From Elizabethkingia occulta (lineage in GTDB: Bacteria; Bacteroidota; Bacteroidia; Flavobacteriales; Weeksellaceae): 64,000 nt of DNA. The notes beneath the pieces are model-generated. The model was not told the origin of the DNA, did no database searches, and was given only the letters and a program-made list of their open reading frames with translations. The translations under genes were made by a program, and so were the position numbers. Location of the stretch: the NCBI RefSeq assembly GCF_002023715.1, contig NZ_MAHX01000002.1, positions 248,001-312,000 on the forward strand. The letters run 5' to 3'. This document shows positions 54,251-62,557 of this stretch, in pieces; within the stretch, counting starts at the first letter, position 1; the number at the start of each line of letters is the position of its first letter.

Positions 54251-54376
54251 AAGTACAAAGTTAGAAGTTAGAATTGCGAAATGTAAAATGAACAATTCAA
54301 CGAGTAACAGTTTAACTTAAATTAGAAGTACGAAGTAGGATATTGAACATATACACCGACTTTGTACTTCTAATGG
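54249..54376. repeat. Dispersed repeat cluster between pcm and the thioesterase gene
   Basis: Copies at 54249-54280 (AGAAGTACAAAGTTAGAAGT), 54322-54336 (TTAGAAGTACGAAGT) and, inverted, 54359-54374. The last two can pair as a stem with a ~22-nt loop and could act as a terminator for either gene. Confidence 0.8.
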
Positions 54377-54383
54377 GATAATT

Positions 54384-54767
54384 TTATTTAATGCTTACAG
54401 GTCTACCTTCTTCATCTACAGAAACCAAAGTAAATTCTCCAGATACAGCCAGATCACGACCTTCCTGATACATTTTTTCTGTGAAGATATCCACATGTAC
54501 TTTTACACTGGTATTTCCTACATGTTTTATAGAACCGATAAGTTCTACAAGAGTACCTGAAGGAATTGGCTTTTTAAAGTCAATTTTATCACTACTTACT
54601 GTTACAATTCTTTTTCTGCTAAAACGTGTAGCAGTCATAAAAGCAACTTCATCCATCATTTCCATAACCGTTCCCCCGAACATTGTATTGTGGTGATTTG
54701 TAATCTTTGGAAACACTACTTTAAAGACATGCGTTTCCGAATTCTGAATTTTTTCTTCTAAATTCAT
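54384..54767 (-). CDS. Acyl-CoA thioesterase, hotdog fold (YciA-like)
   Basis: 127 aa. Hotdog marks: HNTMFGGTVMEMMDEVAFMTATRFS (in parts) with the N-x-M-FGG...D pattern of active-site Asn/Asp, then VSSDKIDFKKPIPSGTLVELIG. Hydrolyses acyl-CoA thioesters; probably a hexamer by family. The ncRNA candidate lies ~40 bp upstream on the same strand. Confidence 0.9.
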   Translation of the reverse strand: MNLEEKIQNSETHVFKVVFPKITNHHNTMFGGTVMEMMDEVAFMTATRFSRKRIVTVSSDKIDFKKPIPSGTLVELIGSIKHVGNTSVKVHVDIFTEKMYQEGRDLAVSGEFTLVSVDEEGRPVSIK

Positions 54768-54804
54768 AATTAAATTTTAAATTAAATTATATAAGTTGAA
54801 CAGG

Positions 54805-54958
54805 AAAATAAACCTAAAAGAAAAAATTTAGGAGCATTTTTCTACTTCAAACCGCGAAAGTATTTACCGAATTTTCAGGGATCTGACTCATGTCAAAGGA
54901 CATATACAGTTGCGCGACAGTTCGTGAATTACACACGATTCACCTTTTCGAAAATTCG
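54805..54958 (-). ncRNA. Candidate structured small RNA with own promoter and terminator
   Basis: On the minus strand a perfect -7 element (TATTTTTG, 54963-54970) predicts a start near 54956. The ~150-nt product would contain a 9-bp long-range helix (CGAATTTTC at 54950-54958 read on the minus strand, with GAAAATTCG at 54868-54876), a hairpin with arms GTGAAT / ATTCAC (54924-54943), and ATGTC / GACAT with a 4-nt loop (54890-54903). A terminator, CCTAAA...TTTAGG then TTTATTTT (54805-54832), closes it. There is no coding frame. The GC content is higher than the flanks. It could be a known Flavobacteria RNA such as the 6S-like or Flavo-1 class, or new. A cis-regulatory leader of the thioesterase is the other option. 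If transcription starts at 54956, the outermost bases of the long helix would be trimmed. Confidence 0.6.
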
Positions 54959-54962
54959 AATG

Positions 54963-54970
54963 CAAAAATA
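54963..54970 (-). promoter_or_regulatory. -7 element of the candidate small RNA
   Basis: TATTTTTG on the minus strand, about 7 bp before the predicted RNA 5' end. Confidence 0.55.
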
Positions 54971-55014
54971 AGGATATTAAAATAAAAACGGAAGTATTTT
55001 ACGAATATATAATT

Positions 55015-55446
55015 TTAGTGCTCTTCCTTAGGTTTTCCAGCGATAGATCCTTCAGCAACAACTTTATCGGCCTTACCAAAACTAAAGTCATCTCCTTTTA
55101 ACCAGAAATAATTGCCATCTGCATCCTGATATTTTTCGCCACTTGCACTGATTACTCTTTCCATATCGTATATTCTGCCGCTGATATCATTGCGCAAAAG
55201 AATTTTTGCAGGTTTGCTGTCATCTTGCTTGGAGATGATACGGAAATGGTATTGCTCATCTGAAGAAATATATAATGAACCGTCGTTGTCTATATCTATT
55301 TTTGTATTTACTGCAGTACTATCCTTTTTCTCCACAGCTACAGAATCATTTTTTGTAAGTGTTTCAGCTTCGGATTTTTCTTTTTTACTGTTACAGGCAG
55401 CGACAATAATAGCTAGAGCGGCAATTCCAAAAAATACTTTCTTCAT
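55015..55446 (-). CDS. Lipoprotein resembling MliC-type lysozyme inhibitors
   Basis: 143 aa. Lipobox in AIIVAACNSK (lipidated Cys ~18), then a charged linker (EKSEAETLTKNDSVAVEKKDS) and a small beta domain. The end, ISASGEKYQDADGNYFWLKGDDFSFG (in parts), has the SG-x-x-Y...W-x-KGD pattern of MliC/PliC inhibitors of C-type lysozyme, though the diagnostic Cys pair is not seen. Function tentative. Confidence 0.65.
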   Translation of the reverse strand: MKKVFFGIAALAIIVAACNSKKEKSEAETLTKNDSVAVEKKDSTAVNTKIDIDNDGSLYISSDEQYHFRIISKQDDSKPAKILLRNDISGRIYDMERVISASGEKYQDADGNYFWLKGDDFSFGKADKVVAEGSIAGKPKEEH

Positions 55447-55741
55447 TTGTAAAAAATTTCAATAAAAGTACTGAATTTTTATCTTTTTTGCAAGAAAAAA
55501 ATGGCCTTTATGTAGACGGTTTGATGTAGAAAGCTCCTGTGTAAAGGTATTCTGGTATATTCTTTTTTGAAGTAAACTTTATATAAATAAGCCCACTTTT
55601 TAGAGATAATTATTTCTTTACATGGTTGGGAATGTAAGTTTGGTGAAAGATATACCGGGATTATTTGTTTCATATTTTTCATTTTGAATATATTTAGGTT
55701 TTTAAACCAAGTTGAAAGCAACTTTAAATTTTGAATATTCA

Positions 55742-57721
55742 ATGACTTTTAAAGAACAAATCCAACAGGGCATTCCTGCGATTTTACCAAATCCGAAAGC
55801 ATACGATACTACAGTAAGTCATGCACCTAAGCGTAAAGAAATATTATCTGAAGATGAAAAGAAACTGGCACTGAAAAATGCATTGCGTTATTTTGATGCT
55901 CAGTACCATGCGACATTAATTCCGGAATTTAAAGAAGAACTGGAGAAATATGGACGTATTTATATGCATCGTCTTCGCCCGGATTACGAAATGTTCGCAC
56001 GTCCAATAGAAGATTATCCGGGAAATTCGCAGCAGGCAAAAGCAATTCAGTTAATGATCCAGAATAATCTTGATAAAGCTGTTGCGCAGCATCCACACGA
56101 GCTGATTACTTATGGTGGAAACGGTGCTGTCTTCCAGAACTGGGCGCAATATCTGTTAACGATGAAGTATTTATCCGAAATGACAGATGAGCAGACATTA
56201 GTAATGTATTCGGGACATCCGATGGGATTATTCCCTTCTCATAAAAATGCACCAAGAGTTGTTGTAACAAACGGAATGATGATTCCTAATTATTCTAAAC
56301 CGGATGACTGGGAGAAGTTCAATGCATTAGGGGTTACACAATATGGACAAATGACAGCAGGAAGCTATATGTATATAGGTCCGCAGGGAATTGTACATGG
56401 TACAACAATTACTGTACTGAATGGTTCCAGAAAAATAGATGATCAGGGAACTGCCGGTAAGCTATTCGTAACTGCTGGACTTGGAGGGATGAGCGGAGCC
56501 CAGCCTAAAGCCGGGAATATTGCCGGAGTGGTATCGGTTACTGCAGAAGTAAATCCGGCTGCAACCTATAAAAGACATGAGCAGGGCTGGGTGGACGAAG
56601 TAATTTCGGATCTGGATGAGCTGGTAGCAAGAGTAAGAAAAGCTAAAGAAAATAAAGAAGTTGTTTCTATTGCCTATGATGGTAATATCGTAGATGTCTG
56701 GGAGAAGTTTGATCAGGAAGATGTTTATGTTGAGCTAGGATCGGATCAGACATCTCTTCATAATCCATGGGCGGGAGGTTATTACCCTGCAGGAATTTCG
56801 TTTGAGGAGGCCAACAAAATGATGGCTGAAGAACCAGAACTGTTCAAAGAAAAGGTACAGGAAACACTGCGCCGTCATGCAGCGGCAGTCAATAAGCATA
56901 CAGCAAAAGGAACTTATTTCTTTGATTATGGCAACGCTTTCCTTTTGGAAGCTTCTCGCGCCGGTGCAGATGTGATGGCAGAAAACGGAATCGATTTTAA
57001 ATATCCATCTTATGTACAGGATATTATGGGGCCTATGTGTTTCGACTATGGGTTCGGGCCGTTCCGTTGGGTTTGTACCTCTGGAAAACCGGAAGATCTT
57101 CAGAAAACAGATAATATAGCATGTAAAGTATTGGAGGAGATTATGAAAAATTCTCCAAAAGAAATTCAGCAGCAGATGCAGGATAATATTACGTGGATAA
57201 AAGGAGCTCAGGAAAATAAATTAGTAGTAGGCTCACAGGCGCGTATCCTTTATGCGGATGCAGAAGGGCGTACTAAAATTGCTAAGGCATTTAATGATGC
57301 AATTGCAAATGGAGAAATAGGACCTGTTGTGTTAGGAAGAGACCATCACGATGTATCCGGAACAGATTCGCCTTTCCGTGAAACATCGAATATTTATGAT
57401 GGTTCACGATTTACGGCTGATATGGCTATCCATAATGTAATTGGAGATAGTTTCCGTGGTGCTACATGGGTTTCCATTCACAATGGTGGAGGAGTAGGTT
57501 GGGGAGAAGTAATCAACGGTGGATTCGGAATGCTATTAGATGGTACTTCCGAGGCAGAGCAACGTTTGAAATCTATGCTGCATTGGGATGTAAATAATGG
57601 TATTGCGAGAAGATCCTGGGCTAGAAATGAAGAAGCGATTTTTGCAATTAAAAGAGCTATGGAGGAAGAGCCTTTGCTAAAAGTGACACTACCTAATATT
57701 GTAGATGAATCTTTATTGTAA
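55742..57721 (+). CDS. hutU: Urocanate hydratase, long Bacteroidetes form
   Basis: 659 aa from the ATG at 55742 (MTFKEQIQQGIPAILP); the frame from 55712 needs a TTG. NAD-dependent urocanase: YGGNGAVFQNWAQYL, YSGHPMGLFPSH, the NAD-site TAGLGGMSGAQPKAG, and CFDYGFGPFRWVCTSG holding the active-site Cys. It converts urocanate to imidazolonepropionate. ~100 residues longer than the E. coli-type ~555-aa enzymes, by insertions rather than fusion. No hutH, hutI or hutG adjacent, so the degradation genes are not all clustered here. Confidence 0.95.
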   Translation: MTFKEQIQQGIPAILPNPKAYDTTVSHAPKRKEILSEDEKKLALKNALRYFDAQYHATLIPEFKEELEKYGRIYMHRLRPDYEMFARPIEDYPGNSQQAKAIQLMIQNNLDKAVAQHPHELITYGGNGAVFQNWAQYLLTMKYLSEMTDEQTLVMYSGHPMGLFPSHKNAPRVVVTNGMMIPNYSKPDDWEKFNALGVTQYGQMTAGSYMYIGPQGIVHGTTITVLNGSRKIDDQGTAGKLFVTAGLGGMSGAQPKAGNIAGVVSVTAEVNPAATYKRHEQGWVDEVISDLDELVARVRKAKENKEVVSIAYDGNIVDVWEKFDQEDVYVELGSDQTSLHNPWAGGYYPAGISFEEANKMMAEEPELFKEKVQETLRRHAAAVNKHTAKGTYFFDYGNAFLLEASRAGADVMAENGIDFKYPSYVQDIMGPMCFDYGFGPFRWVCTSGKPEDLQKTDNIACKVLEEIMKNSPKEIQQQMQDNITWIKGAQENKLVVGSQARILYADAEGRTKIAKAFNDAIANGEIGPVVLGRDHHDVSGTDSPFRETSNIYDGSRFTADMAIHNVIGDSFRGATWVSIHNGGGVGWGEVINGGFGMLLDGTSEAEQRLKSMLHWDVNNGIARRSWARNEEAIFAIKRAMEEEPLLKVTLPNIVDESLL

Positions 57722-57771
57722 CAGATATTTGATATAAAAAAGAAGCTCCTGATCTCAGGGGGGTAATATAC

Positions 57772-57812
57772 AAACATCATAGGTTTTCGAAACCTATGAT
57801 GTTTTTTATTTA
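57772..57812 (+). terminator. hutU terminator
   Basis: 13-bp stem ACATCATAGGTTT / AAACCTATGATGT, loop TCG, then T5. Confidence 0.92.
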
Positions 57813-57840
57813 GAGTTTTTTACTGAGAATTTATTTTATA

Positions 57841-57860
57841 AACCGCAAAAGAAATAAAAA
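57841..57860. repeat. Solo copy of the MITE terminal sequence
   Basis: AACCGCAAAAGAAATAAAAA matches the left end of the element at 30353 with one or two changes. No second end was found within the gap, so it is a remnant or a half element. Confidence 0.5.
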
Positions 57861-57964
57861 AGATAATCTAAGGATTTCAAAAAATAGATTAATTCTAATA
57901 AAGCTGAGAGTTTTTAGAATAAATTTTTGCAGTCATTTTTGGTTTAGTAAACTGAATTTAGTCT

Positions 57965-58297
57965 TTAATGAGAAGACATCTTAGAAAACAGATTAATGAT
58001 AACAACACCAGCAATTATAAAAATAAAGCCTATAATAGCTGGAAGATCCGGAATTTGCTTGTAAACCAGTGCTCCTACAGCTGCAATAAGAACAATTCCT
58101 ACAGCCGACCATAATGCATAAGCAATTCCCACAGGTATTTGTTTTAATGAAAGACTTAGGAAATAAAATGCTCCGGCATAACCCACAATAGTGATAATAC
58201 TGGGAATAAGCTTGGTGAATTGTTCGGAGCTTTTGAGGGTAGAAGTAGCAACTGCTTCAAATATAATAGCGATAAAAAGATAAATATAGTGCTTCAT
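57965..58297 (-). CDS. SMR-family small multidrug transporter (EmrE-like)
   Basis: 110 aa, four TM helices. The essential Glu14 is in IAIIFEAVATSTLK, with GYAGAFYFLSLSLKQIPVGIAYALWSAVG (in parts) as the TM2-TM3 signature. Works as a dual-topology dimer exporting cationic compounds in exchange for protons, by family. Closer to EmrE than to Gdx/SugE by the IPVGIAYALW block. Monocistronic. Confidence 0.93.
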   Translation of the reverse strand: MKHYIYLFIAIIFEAVATSTLKSSEQFTKLIPSIITIVGYAGAFYFLSLSLKQIPVGIAYALWSAVGIVLIAAVGALVYKQIPDLPAIIGFIFIIAGVVIINLFSKMSSH

Positions 58298-58314
58298 CGT
58301 GTTTTAAATTTATA

Positions 58315-58350
58315 CCAAAAATAAAAGTTTCCCTTGGGAAACTTTTATTT
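58315..58350 (-). terminator. Terminator after ecotin
   Basis: 13-bp stem ATAAAAGTTTCCC / GGGAAACTTTTAT with a TT loop. The ecotin gene ends 18 bp away. Confidence 0.88.
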
Positions 58351-58367
58351 TAGTATAGAAAAGATAC

Positions 58368-58868
58368 TTATTTTTTCTTTTCCATAATTTCCGGAGCACT
58401 GTATAGCTCAGGACTAGCTTCGTAAATTTTGTATTTAGCCTCATATCCTTCAGGGATATAAAGAACGATAGGCATTCTTCCATTATACCCGGTAAGATAT
58501 CCTCCGGACATTACAAACTCCATTTTTGGTTTTGCTCCCGGGCAAGCCATTAATGTAGATGGTGTGCTACCGTTGGTTGTAAAAGTAAGGTAATCGTATC
58601 CCCATCCTTTCAGCTCTTTGCTTTTAAACTCTCCACTTAGGAAAGTTTTGTTGCAGCCATCTGTTTCCATGGTTTTTCCAACAAAAATTTCAATCTTCTT
58701 GTTTCCATCGTTTTGAGAATGTGGAACCTCAATAACAACTTGCTTTTGTCCTTTTTCCGGTTTTGGGAATGGTGCTAAATCAACTTTATAAGTTGTTTGT
58801 GCCATTAATGAAACTGACATTAAACTTAGTCCTAAAAAAGCGCTCGCAAAAATTGTTTTTTTCATCAT
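58368..58868 (-). CDS. eco: Ecotin-family serine protease inhibitor
   Basis: 166 aa with a signal peptide (FLGLSLMSVSLMAQ). Close match to the ecotin fold: LAPFPKPEKGQKQVVIEVP, GKTMETDGCNKTFLSGEF, LKGWGYDYLTF, and the reactive loop STLMACPGAKPKMEF with P1 Met as in E. coli ecotin (STMMACP). PIVLYIPEGYEAKYKIYEASPE is the dimerisation end. A periplasmic broad inhibitor of trypsin-like proteases, protecting against host proteases. Start could also be the second Met at 58865. Confidence 0.92.
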   Translation of the reverse strand: MMKKTIFASAFLGLSLMSVSLMAQTTYKVDLAPFPKPEKGQKQVVIEVPHSQNDGNKKIEIFVGKTMETDGCNKTFLSGEFKSKELKGWGYDYLTFTTNGSTPSTLMACPGAKPKMEFVMSGGYLTGYNGRMPIVLYIPEGYEAKYKIYEASPELYSAPEIMEKKK

Positions 58869-59186
58869 CGTAAAATTTGGGATTATTTTAATTGTATTTG
58901 TATAGACAATTTGCGTACCAAAAATTATAATATTTCTTTTTTTATGAAGAGTTAATGTGGATATCTTATTTCAGAAAAGTTCCTGAAAATGGGATCTGTA
59001 TATTGTATTTTATAAAAAATAATTGTTGAATATTTTTAACTAATTTGCAGAAAAACAGTAGATAAATGATAATGTCTACATCGTATTTTATGCATAATAA
59101 TAGATGGGTAAATATTGAAATAAAAACATTAAAAAATATTTATTATTAATTTTAATTAAAAATGAAACAGATGTGGTAAAATAAAA
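58869..59186. other. Gene-poor A/T-rich region upstream of ecotin
   Basis: About 318 bp, no credible frame. It holds the ecotin promoter, probably around TAATTTTTG on the minus strand near 58925; the spacing within that motif is one base off the consensus. Otherwise nothing recognised. Confidence 0.5.
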
Positions 59187-59213
59187 AATGACCAGAATTT
59201 ATTCTGGTCATTG
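59176..59213 (-). terminator. Terminator after the sterol-desaturase-family gene
   Basis: 12-bp stem AATGACCAGAAT / ATTCTGGTCATT (59187-59198 and 59201-59212), TT loop, with a long T tract on the minus strand. Confidence 0.9.
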
Positions 59214-59229
59214 CTATTATAATTGAAAA

Positions 59230-60201
59230 CTAACTTACTTTTTTTACAATTTCGTTTTCGGTATTTTTAGTTGCCATTTCAGCGGCTTTTTTCTCTCTGC
59301 GCTTTAGTTCTGCCCGTTGATAGTCTTTTACGGTTTTTCCTGTGCCATCATGTCTCCATCCCGGTGAATAGAAAATATACCTGAATCTGTCCATCATACT
59401 AAGGTTAGGCTGGGTCAGGTCCCGGGCCAGTTTTTTCCATTCATAGAATACAACGTTAATAGGTCCGCGGTCTTTAGCCTTAGGATAGATTCCGTATTTT
59501 ACAGGAAGATTTGGATCTTCTTTTTCAAAAGTTCCGAATAATTTGTCCCATATAATAAGCATCATGCCCATGTTTTTATCCAGATAACGGATGTTACAAG
59601 CATGGTGTACACGGTGGTGAGAAGGGGTTACCAGAATATATTCTAATATACCCATGTTTTTAATTGTTTTGGTATGTACCCATGTTCCGTACACCTGTAC
59701 TATAGCATATACTACCATAATATGCCAAGGATTGAACCCTAAGAAAGCTAATGGAGAAAAGAACATATAGCGGTACAGTGGCTCAAAAACCGAAGACCTA
59801 AATCCTGTAGAAATATTGAATAATTCCGAATTGTGATGGGTAATATGTACAGCCCAGAATACACGGGATTTGTGATCTACAAGATGCAGGACGTAATAAG
59901 CGAAATCCTGTAAAAGGAATACCGCAATCCAATACCATGCATTTTCCTCCCATGTGAAAAGGCGGTAATGATAGAAGAAGAACATTACTCCCATTGCAAA
60001 GGCCTTCATCAGAAGGTCCAGCCCGTAGTTTAAAAGAGCTAAATAAACATTGGTAATCGTATCCTTTGTTTCATAAAGTTTTTCTTTATTGAAGTGGCTG
60101 TAAATCATTTCCCCCAAAATCACCGTAAGGTGAATCGGAGCAGCCCAGGTGTAAACTACACCTTGTCCGTTTTCTGTAAACAAATTATTCCAATCAATCA
60201 T
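59230..60201 (-). CDS. Sterol desaturase/fatty acid hydroxylase family membrane enzyme
   Basis: 323 aa, about four TM helices. Di-iron histidine boxes: HLVDHKSR (~110), HITHHNSE (~126) and HRVHHACN (~200), the FA_hydroxylase (PF04116) arrangement. LTVILGEMIYSHFNKEKLYETKDT opens the domain. Bacterial members hydroxylate or desaturate lipids such as alkyl or sphingolipid chains; substrate unknown. The ~25 C-terminal residues are Lys/Glu rich. Confidence 0.92.
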   Translation of the reverse strand: MIDWNNLFTENGQGVVYTWAAPIHLTVILGEMIYSHFNKEKLYETKDTITNVYLALLNYGLDLLMKAFAMGVMFFFYHYRLFTWEENAWYWIAVFLLQDFAYYVLHLVDHKSRVFWAVHITHHNSELFNISTGFRSSVFEPLYRYMFFSPLAFLGFNPWHIMVVYAIVQVYGTWVHTKTIKNMGILEYILVTPSHHRVHHACNIRYLDKNMGMMLIIWDKLFGTFEKEDPNLPVKYGIYPKAKDRGPINVVFYEWKKLARDLTQPNLSMMDRFRYIFYSPGWRHDGTGKTVKDYQRAELKRREKKAAEMATKNTENEIVKKVS

Positions 60202-60345
60202 TTTGCAAAGGTACTCAATAAAATTGCAGCAATTGGCTTAAAATAGGCTTAATATTATAAATAACATCGATAGATAAAGGCATAAAAAACTGTTGCCTAT
60301 AAGAATTAAGCTACAGTTTTTATGTTTAATAATAAATAATTCTTA

Positions 60346-60741
60346 TTACTGTTTATTTGTTGTTTCAGAGCTTTGCTGTTTAATCAAAACTTCTTTTTTT
60401 CTGAAAAAGAAATAATTAGTACTTTGCTGATTGTACACTTCAGTGGTACTTGTTATAAGCATATATCCTTGGTCGGATAAGAAGTTAATAGCGCTGACTA
60501 TGGAATTAAAATTCTTCTTTTTCTTGTTTTCATCTAATACTGGGGAGCTTTTATAAGAAGAAAGCCAGTCTGACGATTGCCCGTAATTAATTTCTATTTG
60601 AATATTAGAAGATATTAGCCTCGGAGAAAAGCGGACAGCTATGTATTCGGATTTCAAATCACTAATTTTAATATCATCCACTGTCTGAGCATTTGCTAGG
60701 GATGTTAGGACAATGAGAATGATAAAGATTATTTTTTTCAT
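60346..60741 (-). CDS. Exported hypothetical protein
   Basis: 131 aa with a signal peptide (IIFIILIVLTSLANAQ). The mature part resembles a small alpha/beta domain (FSPRLISSNIQIEINYGQSSDWLSSYK in parts; FNSIVSAINFLSDQGYMLITSTTE), like proteins that share a fold with DUF4177-type domains. No function known. 16 bp after ggt, so likely co-transcribed with it. Confidence 0.7.
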   Translation of the reverse strand: MKKIIFIILIVLTSLANAQTVDDIKISDLKSEYIAVRFSPRLISSNIQIEINYGQSSDWLSSYKSSPVLDENKKKKNFNSIVSAINFLSDQGYMLITSTTEVYNQQSTNYFFFRKKEVLIKQQSSETTNKQ

Positions 60742-60757
60742 AAATCAGCTACATGTC

Positions 60758-62455
60758 TTACTTCTCCATAGAAACAGAGTCATCACCACGTCCATCGGCT
60801 ACAGCATGGTAGTTTCCATTAGGATCTACAACGATCATTTCTACGCGGCCAATTTTATCACGTCTTTCGAATTTATAATTTTTCTTTTCCAGTTCTTTAA
60901 TTGTGTATTCCGGAAAGCCTTTTTCCACAGCTACTGTTTCCGGTAACCACTGGTGGTGGAATTTAGGTGCATTAACAGCGATGTTTGTATTGGTTCCAAA
61001 ATCAATAACATCTACAATTGCCTGGAATACAGAAGTAGGAATTGTTGTACCACCCGGTGTCCCGACTACGATATATGGTTTCTTATCTTTTAGCACAATG
61101 GTAGGAACCATAGAACTTAGCATTCTTTTGTTGGGTGCAATGGCATTGGCCTCACCACCAACGGCTCCATACATATTCGGAACTCCCGGTTTTACAGAGA
61201 AGTCATCCATTTCATTATTTAAAAAGAAACCAGCACCACTTACAACGGTTTTGCTTCCGTAGTAACCGTTCAGTGTTGTAGTCACAGAAACAGCATTTCC
61301 TTCTTTATCCAGAATACTGATGTGTGTGGTTTGTGTACTCTCTTTTCCGGGATTGATGATTTTGCCCACATCTTTGCTTGGTGTAGCAAGATTAGGATTA
61401 TAGTTGGCAAATCTTTTCTTTAGGTAATCAGTGCTAATCAGCATTGCTGTTTTATCCTGAATAAAATCGGGATCTCCCATATATTCTGCTCTATCTGCAT
61501 AAGCACGTCTTTCAGCTTCTACCATTAGCTGTACTGCCTCCGGAGAGTTAATTTGCTTATCCTTTAATCCTACGAAATCAGTCATAGTAAGCATCTGCGC
61601 CAGCAAGATTCCACCACTGGAAGGCAAAGGCATTGTAACAACTTCGTTTCCTTTATAATTGAAGGTGATAGGTGTTCTGGATTTTACTTTATAATTTTTC
61701 AGGTCATTATGAGTAATGATTCCGTTACCTCTTTTCATTTCAGCAACGATAAGGTCAGCTGTTTTTCCTTCATAAAAACCTTTTAATCCTTCTTTCTGGA
61801 TTCTTCTTAAGGTTTCTGCCAGATCTTTCTGTACCAGAATATCTCCTTCTTTCCAGTCAATATCTTTTACAAAAACAGTTGCATTCTTATTATTGCTAAG
61901 GAAACTTTTCTTTGTAGAATTTAGCAAGTTGGCTTCGGCCTGGGTAATAGCAAATCCTTTTTCAGCAAGATCAATAGCAGGCTGAATTAACTTTTCCATA
62001 GGAAGCTTTGCATATTTATGCATCTCGTATAACCCTGCTACAGAACCCGGAACACCAACAGCAAGCCATCCGTACTGACTAAGATCTGTATTGGCATTTC
62101 CTTTTTTGTCGATATACATATCTTTATGGGCCTTTGCCGGAGCTGTCTCACGATAATCTAATGATAGCTTTTTTCCGTCCGCAGTTGTTGCAACCATAAA
62201 TCCGCCACCACCAATGTTTCCTGCCTGTGGATATACTACGGCCAGAGCATACTGGGTTGCAATGGAAGCATCAAATGCATTTCCGCCTTCATTCATTACC
62301 AGCGTTCCAGCCTCACTAGCCAGAGGGTGAGCTGATACAACAACACCTTTGTTTTTTACTTTTACTTCTTTTACCACTCTAATGTCAGTATACTGAGCGA
62401 AAAGAAGAGTAGAAGAAGCTGAAATAATCCCAATAGTAAAGAGTAATTTTCGCAT
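60758..62455 (-). CDS. ggt: Gamma-glutamyltransferase
   Basis: 565 aa from the ATG at 62455 (MRKLLFTIGIISASSTLLFAQ, in part; signal peptide); the frame to 62476 needs an unlikely extension. N-terminal large subunit with VVSAHPLASEAGTLVMNEGGNAFDA (in parts); autocleavage and nucleophile Thr in GNAVSVTTTLNGYYGSKTV, and the oxyanion/substrate loop MLSSMVPTIVLKDKKPY. A periplasmic enzyme that cleaves and transfers the gamma-glutamyl group of glutathione. Followed by the exported hypothetical gene. Confidence 0.95.
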   Translation of the reverse strand: MRKLLFTIGIISASSTLLFAQYTDIRVVKEVKVKNKGVVVSAHPLASEAGTLVMNEGGNAFDASIATQYALAVVYPQAGNIGGGGFMVATTADGKKLSLDYRETAPAKAHKDMYIDKKGNANTDLSQYGWLAVGVPGSVAGLYEMHKYAKLPMEKLIQPAIDLAEKGFAITQAEANLLNSTKKSFLSNNKNATVFVKDIDWKEGDILVQKDLAETLRRIQKEGLKGFYEGKTADLIVAEMKRGNGIITHNDLKNYKVKSRTPITFNYKGNEVVTMPLPSSGGILLAQMLTMTDFVGLKDKQINSPEAVQLMVEAERRAYADRAEYMGDPDFIQDKTAMLISTDYLKKRFANYNPNLATPSKDVGKIINPGKESTQTTHISILDKEGNAVSVTTTLNGYYGSKTVVSGAGFFLNNEMDDFSVKPGVPNMYGAVGGEANAIAPNKRMLSSMVPTIVLKDKKPYIVVGTPGGTTIPTSVFQAIVDVIDFGTNTNIAVNAPKFHHQWLPETVAVEKGFPEYTIKELEKKNYKFERRDKIGRVEMIVVDPNGNYHAVADGRGDDSVSMEK

Positions 62456-62522
62456 AAGATCAATTTGTGTATACAAAAATAAATAAACCTGTCAGATTCT
62501 TTATTATGTTTTAGATAATAAT

Positions 62523-62530
62523 TAAATTTG
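62523..62530 (+). promoter_or_regulatory. -7 element of the threonine dehydrogenase gene
   Basis: TAAATTTG, 27 bp before the ATG at 62558. Confidence 0.6.
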
Positions 62531-62557
62531 CTTCTTTAAAATATTGAAACAATAATT

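Noticed and set aside
54945-54962. tRNA-like TTCGAA motif near 54950
   Set aside because: No acceptor, D or anticodon arms fit around it. The bases belong to the long-range helix of the candidate small RNA.
55479-55742. 87-aa minus-strand frame between the MliC-like lipoprotein and hutU
   Set aside because: Low-complexity, basic, no family features. It overlaps the region expected to hold the hutU promoter. The ~295-bp gap otherwise shows nothing firm.
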